In this document: piece by piece, positions 1 through 5,867 of the stretch
How the letters are laid out: each line of letters opens with the position of its first letter
Position numbering within the stretch: position 1 is the stretch's first letter
Assembly (NCBI GenBank): GCA_017999075.1
Contig: JAGOBX010000205.1
Coordinates: 1-6,472, forward strand
DNA: 6,472 nucleotides
Direction: 5' to 3'
DNA from: Candidatus Babelota bacterium
GTDB taxonomy: Bacteria; JAGOBX01
The notes under the pieces: model-generated
The model's input: only the letters and a program-made list of their open reading frames with translations
Database searches by the model: none
Told to the model about the DNA's origin: nothing
Made by a program: the position numbers and the translations under genes

Positions 1-491
1 CAGTAGAACTGGTGGTCGGATCAATACTTCATCCTGCGCCGTCATCAATATTCTCTCCAGGAGCAATTTTAATAATTTTCATAATACCATTATTGACTGC
101 GGTTAACAAACTTGAACCAAGATTCGGTTCTATTACTGTAATCGGTTTATTTACTGCAATATTAAAATTAATTTCAGTGGGTGGAGTCAAGTTTGTCCCT
201 GCATTAGCAATTTTCATTGAAGCATTAATTTTTGATTTGATAATACATTTATTTCCTGAAAGCTATAAAAAATCAAAGATAATAGCCGCAGGATTGTCAG
301 CAGCAGTTGCAGGAAGCGCTGCAGGAGCAATTATAGGCGGATACACTATAGGATTATTCGATGGTAAAACATGGGCATTCATATCATATTATGTATGCTT
401 TAGAGTGGGAAAAGCCCTTATAGGCGGAGTAATTGGAACAATAATAGGAATTACAGTTCAAAACAGATTGGCGGGCTATGTTAAAAATTAA
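1..491 (+). CDS. ECF transporter S (substrate-binding) component, 5' end cut by window edge
   Basis: Very hydrophobic integral membrane protein, read as the substrate-capturing S subunit of an energy-coupling-factor importer in the inner membrane. The frame is open to the left edge (codons GTA GAA CTG precede the GTG at 12), so the true start is probably outside the window and the GTG at 12 is not a reliable start. Counting from that GTG, membrane segments lie near residues 18-31, 40-57, 62-80, 89-115 and 122-149; S components usually have six, so the first is probably missing. Acidic residues E70 and D75 sit inside a membrane segment, and small-residue runs (AAVAGSAAGAIIGG, and GGVIGTIIG near the C-terminus) allow close helix packing, both common in S subunits. 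A segment HPAPSSIFSPG (7-17) is distinctive. The assignment rests mainly on context: an EcfA-type ATPase starts inside its last codons and an EcfT follows. Ligand unknown; another small membrane subunit is possible. Confidence 0.66.
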   Translation, partial: VELVVGSILHPAPSSIFSPGAILIIFIIPLLTAVNKLEPRFGSITVIGLFTAILKLISVGGVKFVPALAIFIEALIFDLIIHLFPESYKKSKIIAAGLSAAVAGSAAGAIIGGYTIGLFDGKTWAFISYYVCFRVGKALIGGVIGTIIGITVQNRLAGYVKN

Positions 492-1803
492 TAATCTTTC
501 AATATCATATCATTCTAAGAATATAATAAAAAAACTTAATTTAAAAATTGAAGATGGGTCAATAATAATTATCTGCGGCAGTTCAGGTGCAGGCAAAACA
601 ACTTTGCTGCATGCATTATCAGGAATTATTCCCGGTATTATAAAAGCCGAAGTTAATGGTTCAATTGAATCAGACGGAGATTCAACTATAGTATTTCAAA
701 ATCCTCATTATTATTCATTTGCAAACATAGTTCTTGAAGAATTGTCGTTTTATCAGGAAAACCTGAATATTCCGCCAGACAGCATTATTGAAAACGTTTT
801 TGAAACGGCAAAATTCTTCAGCCTGGAAAATAAACTCTTAAAAAAAATAACAGATTTATCCGCAGGAGAAAAAGAACGGGTTTCTATATCTTCCGCAGTA
901 ATGACAAAATCTAAAATATTTTTTTTTGACGAACCTTTATCCTTGCTTGATGAAACAGGAAAAAAAATTTTTTTAGAACTTGTACTTAAACTTAAATCAG
1001 AAAAAAAAATATGTTTTATTTCCGAACATTTAGTAGAACCGCTGCTGAAAATATCTGATAACTTATTATTTTTAAATAATTCTGCGGAATATTCTTACTA
1101 CAATTTGCCGCTATCTGAAAATGACGAAAATGATTTATTTGAAAAAGGAATAAGAACAAAAAAACTATATAACGGACACAGAGCTGGTTATAAATCTGAA
1201 GAAATAATTTTAAAAACTGAAAATTTAAGTTTCGGATATAACTCCCAAAATAAAATTTTGAATAATTTGAACTTTGAAATTCATAAAGGAAATATTACTG
1301 CAATATCAGGCCTAAACGGGACAGGCAAAACCACTTTATTAAAATTAATCGCCGGATTGCTGAAATATGATACCGGAAAAATCTTATGTTCAGAAAAAAT
1401 CGCATACATTGACCAGGACCCGGACAGAATGCTTTTTGAAAACAGCGTATATAATGAAATAAATCCGTCAAAAAAATATAATGAAAATAAAATAGACATG
1501 ATACTTAACGAACTTAATATTTCCCATCTGAAGCACAATAACCCGCTGCTTTTAAGTTTAGGCGAAAAACACAGGGTATCCATAGCAGCAGCGCTCATAA
1601 CAAATCCATCGTTAATTTTAATTGATGAACCTGCCGCAGGTTTAGATTATAAAAATTTATCTGCATTTTTTGAAATATTACATAGTTTAACTATTTCCCG
1701 TAATATTACGGTTATGATTTCTTCAAACGACAAAGAATTGATAAAATCCTATTCGTCAAAAATTTTTCATATTGAAAACGGAGAAATTCATGTTAGAACA
1801 TAA
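478..1803 (+). CDS. Energy-coupling factor ABC ATPase, two nucleotide-binding domains fused (EcfA-A' / CbiO-like)
   Basis: Cytoplasmic ATPase that powers the importer by ATP binding and hydrolysis. Its 441 residues hold two ABC domains in tandem, as in YkoD-type ECF ATPases. Domain 1: Walker A GSSGAGKTT (34-42), Q-loop Q74, signature LSAGEKERV (127-135), Walker B with DEP (151-153, catalytic E152), switch His H184. Domain 2 starts near 243: Walker A GLNGTGKTT (278-286), Q-loop Q313, signature LSLGEKHRV (359-367), Walker B LILIDEP (379-385, E384), D-loop AGLD. In domain 2 the switch histidine position reads SSND, giving Asn417. Both signature motifs lose the first glycine of LSGGQ. The linker (about 190-242) is not conserved-looking. 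The ATG at 478 lies inside the end of the upstream gene (14-nt overlap) without a strong Shine-Dalgarno, which suggests coupled translation. A T9 run at 919-927 encodes FFF just before the first DEP. Fusion and family are clear; the transported ligand is not. Confidence 0.93.
   Translation: MLKINNLSISYHSKNIIKKLNLKIEDGSIIIICGSSGAGKTTLLHALSGIIPGIIKAEVNGSIESDGDSTIVFQNPHYYSFANIVLEELSFYQENLNIPPDSIIENVFETAKFFSLENKLLKKITDLSAGEKERVSISSAVMTKSKIFFFDEPLSLLDETGKKIFLELVLKLKSEKKICFISEHLVEPLLKISDNLLFLNNSAEYSYYNLPLSENDENDLFEKGIRTKKLYNGHRAGYKSEEIILKTENLSFGYNSQNKILNNLNFEIHKGNITAISGLNGTGKTTLLKLIAGLLKYDTGKILCSEKIAYIDQDPDRMLFENSVYNEINPSKKYNENKIDMILNELNISHLKHNNPLLLSLGEKHRVSIAAALITNPSLILIDEPAAGLDYKNLSAFFEILHSLTISRNITVMISSNDKELIKSYSSKIFHIENGEIHVRT
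1780..1783 (+). promoter_or_regulatory. Ribosome binding site for the T component
   Basis: GGAG lies six bases before the ATG at 1790, inside the 3' end of the ATPase gene. It decides the start: a longer frame from TTG at 1772 (six more codons) would place this site inside the coding region and has no comparable site of its own. Confidence 0.7.
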
Positions 1804-2464
1804 TGCATTTGAATATTCTCATAAACAAACCATCATACATAAATTGCCTGTTAAATACAAACTGCTGGCGCTTTTAACAATAGTTATACTAATTAATTAT
1901 TCAAATAACATTATTTTATTGGCGCTATTAACTTGTTTTTCAATAATTTTTTATATTGCGGCAGGATTCAATTTTATTGATTTCATCAAAGATATTAAAT
2001 TTGTTTTATATTTATTTGCCGCAGGATTAATTTTCTGGATAGTATTCAATTACAGATCTTTTGAATATTTATCAGTTTTATTTTTTGAAATCATATTATT
2101 CTTTTCAAGTTTTGCATTATTCTTAAGAACAACAAATATCCAAGAATTATTATTCGGGTTGAGATTTTTTTTGCCATATAAAATAATATTCGCCATAGGA
2201 ATAAGCATAAGATTTTTACCGATATTGTCAAATGAATTAAAAAACATTATTTTATTACAAAAACATAGAGGTGGAAAATATGACTTAAAGTCAATTATTA
2301 CTGGAAATGCAGTTTTATCAATAATAATTCCGCTTATTGTAAGATGCGTTAAAATTTCAGAACATCTGACAATATACGCATACGTAAAAAAATTTGGCTT
2401 TTCAAAAAAAAGAACGTATATATGCGATTCAAAAAAATATAAAAAACTATTTGAATCCGAATAA
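1790..2464 (+). CDS. ecfT: Energy-coupling factor transmembrane component T (EcfT / CbiQ family)
   Basis: Inner-membrane scaffold that links the S component to the two ATPase domains and transmits their movement. The start at 1790 follows a good Shine-Dalgarno and gives 224 residues, slightly short for the family (usually about 230-270). Hydrophobic segments lie near residues 24-60, 70-91, 95-116 and 129-145, with another hydrophobic helix around 170-190. The EcfT hallmark is visible as R141..P144 (SIRFLP), followed by NELKNIILLQKHRGG with the first coupling motif as His-Arg-Gly (159-161; usually Ala-Arg-Gly). The second coupling helix is degenerate: at 197-204 it reads AYVKKFGF where Ala-Arg-Gly is expected, followed by a basic KKRT tail as in many EcfT proteins. 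It overlaps the ATPase gene by 14 nt and precedes the receptor gene by 37 nt, all in one direction. Family call is strong from motif plus context. Confidence 0.9.
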   Translation: MLEHNAFEYSHKQTIIHKLPVKYKLLALLTIVILINYSNNIILLALLTCFSIIFYIAAGFNFIDFIKDIKFVLYLFAAGLIFWIVFNYRSFEYLSVLFFEIILFFSSFALFLRTTNIQELLFGLRFFLPYKIIFAIGISIRFLPILSNELKNIILLQKHRGGKYDLKSIITGNAVLSIIIPLIVRCVKISEHLTIYAYVKKFGFSKKRTYICDSKKYKKLFESE

Positions 2465-2484
2465 TTTTATTTTTTATAATTTCA

Positions 2485-2491
2485 AGAGGAG
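2485..2491 (+). promoter_or_regulatory. Strong ribosome binding site for the TonB-dependent receptor
   Basis: AGAGGAG lies ten bases before the ATG at 2502. It supports that start over a TTG at 2394 in the same frame, which would add 36 residues of basic, Asn-rich sequence ahead of a clean signal peptide and would overlap the T component. Confidence 0.75.
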
Positions 2492-2501
2492 TGAAATATT
2501 T

Positions 2502-4532
2502 ATGTCCAAATTATTTATCATTCATTTTGTTTCATTTTTAATAATTTTATCAGCAAATATGAATTTAACTGCAGAGCCGGTGTTTGATCTTGGCGAAATA
2601 ACTGTTACTGCTGAAAAATCAGAAATTGTCAAAGCTAATCCTGTAATAAAAATTACTGCTGAAAAAATAACGGATTTAAACGCTCAAAATATAGGCGAAT
2701 CATTAAAATTCAGCCCGTCGGTAATATACAGGCAAGCGCGCTCAAAACGGGAATATTATCTGAACGTAAGAGGACTTGAACAGGAACACATTACAGTGCT
2801 TCTCGATGGAATGCCCTTAAACCAGCCATATGACGGAGTATTGGATTTACAAAACATAATGACTGCTGATGTTTCAGAAATATCTTTAATCAAAGGATCT
2901 GCTTCTCCAATATACGGAGGTCAGGGTATAGCAGGAATATTGAATGTTATAACAAAAAAATCAACTGATAAAAATGGTTATCTGACTCTTCAGTACGGGA
3001 CCTCAAATTTTCAAAATTATGATGTTAATTTTTCAAAAACAATCAACAAATTTACTTTTTTTGCCGCAGGTTCTTACGGAAGTTCAGATGATATTCCAAT
3101 TTCAGATCCATACGTAATCAACTATCTATTTGGAAATGCAGCAGCAACTTATTCCAACTCAAAAAAGCTTGAAAATACGGATTATATAAAACGCTCAATA
3201 TCTTTTAAGACAACTTATAATTTAACCGAAAAATCAATTCTTGGATTTACCACAGAATATTATAATAATATTTGGGGAGTAGCTCCGCATTTCGTAAGTA
3301 ATGTGTCAAACGGAAAAGAACGTTTCAGAATATGGCGATTCACCGATTGGGAACGCGCCACATACAATTTGATATATAAATATGAACACGAAAATTTTGC
3401 ACTAAAAACAAGATTATTTCTTGATAATTTCGATAATTCCCTTGATCAGCGCGATATTGTAAGTCTGGCTAATTACAACGGAGAAACCTATACTCAGGCC
3501 ATTTCTAAATATGACGACCAGTTATACGGAGGGAATTTGGTATTATCAAAAAATTTTAATAATATTTCCACTGAATTAAGTTTGAATTTTAAACAGGACA
3601 AACATTCCGAACAAAGCAATTCTGTTTCGCCGTGGCTTGATTTCAAATCAAGAACATATTCAATAGGAAATCTTAATACTTTTAAAATCCGCGATAATTT
3701 AAAACTGCAGGCCGGATTGAGCTGGGATATGCTGGATAAAGTTCTTGTACAGGAAATAAAAAATGGAAATGTATCAGATACCGTTTCAGGAAAATCAGTA
3801 AAAACCGTCAATCCTTATTTTACGGCGATCTTTGATGTTGCAAAAAACAGTTCTATTGCATTTTCTTACGCAAAAAAAATAAAATTTCCGACTTTAAAAA
3901 ATTTGTACAGCAGAAGTGTTGATGGAACAAATAATCCCGGCAATCCTGATTTAAAAGAAGAAAGATCCGATAATTTCAATTTGAATTTTGAACACTCAAT
4001 AAATAATGGTTTACTTTCTCTCGGATGTTTTTATTATGATATAGACAATCATATAATTTTCAATAATATTTCCGGAACTTACAAACAATTTGATGCGCGT
4101 ATTTACGGCATTGAATTTTCCGGATTAAAAAAAATTAATAATTGGAGCACAGATTGTTCTATCACTTTACTGAAAGCAAGAAATGATTCAAACAATTTAC
4201 CTTCAAAAAAAATCGAATATAAACCAGAAATACAGGCTAATGCAGGAATAACTTATTCCAAAAACGGTTATAGATTTATCTTAAACAATAAATATATAGG
4301 CAGACAAACATATTATGAATACCGCCAAAGATACTATACTGCCGGTACTAATCCTCAAACAGGCAAACTTGACGATTATATTCTGACTGATATTAAACTT
4401 GAAAAGAAGTTTATGGAATCTCATTCTTTGTTCGTAAATATAAAAAATATTTTTGATAAATCATATTTTGATATGCTTTATATGCCTGGCGCAGGCAGAA
4501 TTATACACACAGGATATTCTTTTAGTTTTTAA
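2502..4532 (+). CDS. TonB-dependent outer-membrane receptor (BtuB/CirA-like)
   Basis: Outer-membrane beta-barrel that takes up a scarce ligand into the periplasm using energy from TonB/ExbB/ExbD, which are not in this window. 676 residues from the ATG at 2502. A Sec signal peptide covers about 1-24 (MSK, hydrophobic 4-18, likely cut after LTA). A TonB-box-like segment GEITVTAEK is at 31-39. The plug domain spans about 44-153: SPSV (71-74), VRGLEQEHITVLLDGMPLN (89-107), IKGSASPIYGGQGIAGILN (130-148) and VITK (149-152) follow the classic plug pattern. The rest is the barrel, with alternating aromatic strands, a late NIFDKSYFDM block and a C-terminal YSFSF ending in Phe, the barrel-assembly signal. 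Length suits the cobalamin/siderophore receptor group. It follows the ECF genes directly, so it probably carries the same ligand. Family is near certain; specificity (cobalamin, siderophore, heme, thiamine) cannot be read from the sequence. Confidence 0.95.
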   Translation: MSKLFIIHFVSFLIILSANMNLTAEPVFDLGEITVTAEKSEIVKANPVIKITAEKITDLNAQNIGESLKFSPSVIYRQARSKREYYLNVRGLEQEHITVLLDGMPLNQPYDGVLDLQNIMTADVSEISLIKGSASPIYGGQGIAGILNVITKKSTDKNGYLTLQYGTSNFQNYDVNFSKTINKFTFFAAGSYGSSDDIPISDPYVINYLFGNAAATYSNSKKLENTDYIKRSISFKTTYNLTEKSILGFTTEYYNNIWGVAPHFVSNVSNGKERFRIWRFTDWERATYNLIYKYEHENFALKTRLFLDNFDNSLDQRDIVSLANYNGETYTQAISKYDDQLYGGNLVLSKNFNNISTELSLNFKQDKHSEQSNSVSPWLDFKSRTYSIGNLNTFKIRDNLKLQAGLSWDMLDKVLVQEIKNGNVSDTVSGKSVKTVNPYFTAIFDVAKNSSIAFSYAKKIKFPTLKNLYSRSVDGTNNPGNPDLKEERSDNFNLNFEHSINNGLLSLGCFYYDIDNHIIFNNISGTYKQFDARIYGIEFSGLKKINNWSTDCSITLLKARNDSNNLPSKKIEYKPEIQANAGITYSKNGYRFILNNKYIGRQTYYEYRQRYYTAGTNPQTGKLDDYILTDIKLEKKFMESHSLFVNIKNIFDKSYFDMLYMPGAGRIIHTGYSFSF

Positions 4533-4541
4533 TAAAAAAAA

Positions 4542-4569
4542 TTGACATTACTGACTTTTTTATTATAAT
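4542..4569 (+). promoter_or_regulatory. Near-consensus sigma-70-type promoter
   Basis: TTGACA at 4542-4547 and TATAAT at 4564-4569 are both perfect hexamers, separated by 16 bases (17 is ideal). Transcription would begin near 4576 and leave a leader of about 36 nt before the ATG at 4612. It starts ten bases after the receptor stop codon, so the downstream genes probably form their own transcription unit. Perfect hexamers at workable spacing are unlikely by chance even in AT-rich DNA, chiefly because of TTGACA. Confidence 0.72.
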
Positions 4570-4584
4570 TTTAATAGGCGAATA

Positions 4585-4598
4585 TTTTTTTAAAAAAA
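4585..4598 (+). repeat. T7A7 perfect palindrome in the leader
   Basis: Seven T followed by seven A, a self-complementary 14-mer between the predicted transcription start and the ATG at 4612. It could be a rigid A-tract element, a protein site or only base composition; an identical-composition A7T7 tract occurs inside the ATPase gene at 961-974, which weakens a specific regulatory reading. Confidence 0.4.
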
Positions 4599-4611
4599 CG
4601 AAATTATTAAA

Positions 4612-4911
4612 ATGAATATAAAAGCCAATTTTATATGTCAGGATAAATTAAGTTATGTTCCTGTAAATGTTCGGCAAATTTCAAACACTAAATTAATTAA
4701 ATATAGCTATAAAGATTCAAAAAAAAATAAACATTTTTTAATTTTTATAGCTATATTATCTTTGATAATTTCTTTTCTTATAACTTATTTCAATATAGGT
4801 AAACAATTACAAAATTATAAGGTTCTTCCAAATTCATATCATAAAAATGATAATGAATCGGAATTAGATTTATTAAAAAAATATAAAAATATATTAAATA
4901 AAATAGATTAA
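4612..4911 (+). CDS. Unrecognised small single-pass membrane protein
   Basis: 99 residues. I do not recognise a family. Layout: a polar N-terminal part (1-41) with one Cys (C9), ending in a basic stretch DSKKNKH; one membrane helix at about 42-60 (FLIFIAILSLIISFLITYF); then a polar C-terminal tail of about 39 residues with charged, Lys/Asn-rich composition. The positive charge before the helix predicts N-terminus in the cytoplasm and tail in the periplasm. The shape resembles small bitopic division or assembly proteins, but the tail is short and lacks a clear leucine heptad, so no function is assigned. There is a near-consensus promoter 43 nt upstream, but no Shine-Dalgarno before the ATG. 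It is followed after 17 nt by an anchored TPR protein, in the same direction. The frame is AT-rich like its surroundings, so it is weaker than the other genes, though promoter and position support it. Confidence 0.62.
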   Translation: MNIKANFICQDKLSYVPVNVRQISNTKLIKYSYKDSKKNKHFLIFIAILSLIISFLITYFNIGKQLQNYKVLPNSYHKNDNESELDLLKKYKNILNKID

Positions 4912-4923
4912 ACTTAAGTTTAA
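4908..4923 (+). repeat. Perfect 16-bp palindrome at a gene junction
   Basis: TTAAACTTAAGTTTAA is fully self-complementary (eight-base arms, no spacer). It includes the stop codon of the small membrane protein (4909-4911) and ends five bases before the ATG of the TPR gene (4929), where a ribosome binding site would be expected and none is seen. It could be an operator for a dimeric regulator; with no loop bases it is a poor RNA hairpin. Confidence 0.6.
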
Positions 4924-4928
4924 GTCTT

Positions 4929-5867
4929 ATGGAAAAATTTCTAAATATTATCATTATTTTATTATTGATAATAATAATAATACTTATTGGATTTATTGTT
5001 ATACTAATAAAAAATTCATTAAAGTCTAAGAAAGCTGTAAATCTAATCAAAAAAGGAAGAGAACTAAAAGAAAACAATGAAGTTGATAATGCAATTTCTT
5101 ATTATCACTCCGCGCTGAATTACATGAAAAACGTGACTGCGCTGTATGATTTAGGATATATATACTATTATCATAAAAACGATTTAAAAAATGGAGAGAA
5201 TTTTTTCAAGCAATGTATCGAAACAGAACCAAATTTTGCCCCTGCGCATTATTCGCTCGGATTTATATATTTTAACGACTATAAGAATCCAAATGCAGCC
5301 ATAAAAGAATTAAAAATTGCAATATCAATTTCACCTCAATTAGCTTATCCTTACAATACTCTCGGTATAATTTATAATGAATTGAAAATGTTTGATCAAG
5401 CTCAATTAATGATTAATAAAGCAATTGAAATAGATAATGATTATTCAGCTGCAATTAATAACCTCGGAGTTGTTTATTCAAACAAAGGCGACTTTGAAAA
5501 AGCTATAGAAATGTTCAAATTCGCATTAACTAAAAATTCCACATCTGCCGAATCATATAATAATCTGGGAAATGTATACGGAATAAAACTTATGGATGAA
5601 GCAGCTATTGAATGTTTCAAAAAATCTATTGAAATCAACCCTTCTAATTACTATACGAATTACTGGCTTGGTTCTATATATTTAAGAAACAAGCAATATG
5701 AAAAAGCTAAACAAAGTCTTGAAAATTCTATTAAATTGAACAATTCTTTTGTAGAAGGTTTCTTTAATCTTGCCATAGCATGCAGTAAACTCGGAGAACG
5801 CGAACTGGAACATAAATATTTTGATATCGCAGTAAAATTAAAACCTGAAATTCTTGATGAAATTTAA
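4929..5867 (+). CDS. Inner-membrane-anchored tetratricopeptide repeat (TPR) protein
   Basis: 312 residues. Residues 5-27 form one very hydrophobic Ile/Leu-rich helix, followed by a basic stretch (KNSLKSKK, 28-35). The charges after the helix predict an uncleaved anchor with the repeats in the cytoplasm, although an exported orientation cannot be excluded. From about 36 to 308 there are roughly eight TPR units of 34-35 residues, with typical signatures such as YNTLGIIY (142-149), NNLGVVY (177-183), YNNLGNVY (210-217) and closing helices ending in EIDN, EINP, KLNN, KLKP. TPR arrays are protein-binding scaffolds with no catalysis of their own; the partner is unknown. The gene lies 17 nt after the small membrane protein and its stop codon overlaps the start of the DedA gene (TAATG), so all three are probably co-expressed. 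No clear Shine-Dalgarno precedes the ATG at 4929; the next in-frame ATG (M66) would lose the anchor. Confidence 0.9.
   Translation: MEKFLNIIIILLLIIIIILIGFIVILIKNSLKSKKAVNLIKKGRELKENNEVDNAISYYHSALNYMKNVTALYDLGYIYYYHKNDLKNGENFFKQCIETEPNFAPAHYSLGFIYFNDYKNPNAAIKELKIAISISPQLAYPYNTLGIIYNELKMFDQAQLMINKAIEIDNDYSAAINNLGVVYSNKGDFEKAIEMFKFALTKNSTSAESYNNLGNVYGIKLMDEAAIECFKKSIEINPSNYYTNYWLGSIYLRNKQYEKAKQSLENSIKLNNSFVEGFFNLAIACSKLGERELEHKYFDIAVKLKPEILDEI

Noticed and set aside
1281-1598. Minus-strand open frame of 105 codons within the ATPase gene
   Set aside because: It lies antisense to the conserved second ABC domain and its translation has no recognisable features.
1772-1789. N-terminal extension of the T component from TTG at 1772
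   Set aside because: The ATG at 1790 has GGAG at ideal spacing; the TTG does not.
283-2035. Recurring GC(C/G)GCAGGATT-like words near 283, 1957 and 2018
   Set aside because: They encode Ala-Ala-Gly in membrane helices in different genes and reflect codon preference, not a repeat element.
2451-2480. Possible promoter before the receptor gene (TTGAAT, 18 bases, TATAAT at 2475-2480)
   Set aside because: The transcription start would fall near 2487, inside the ribosome binding site at 2485-2491, and only the AT-rich -10 is perfect; likely chance in this composition.
2394-2501. N-terminal extension of the receptor from TTG at 2394
   Set aside because: It would overlap the T component, place a strong ribosome binding site inside the gene and bury the signal peptide behind 36 basic/Asn-rich residues.
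4531-4564. Possible intrinsic terminator after the receptor (AATAAAAAA pairing with TTTTTTATT)
   Set aside because: The stem is only A-T pairs with a long loop and no G+C core, and it overlaps the promoter hexamers, so it is not a credible terminator.
4790-5077. Minus-strand open frame of 95 codons across the small-protein/TPR junction
   Set aside because: Its hydrophobic, Ile/Phe-rich translation is the antisense of AT-rich sequence; it conflicts with the well-supported TPR gene and the promoter direction.
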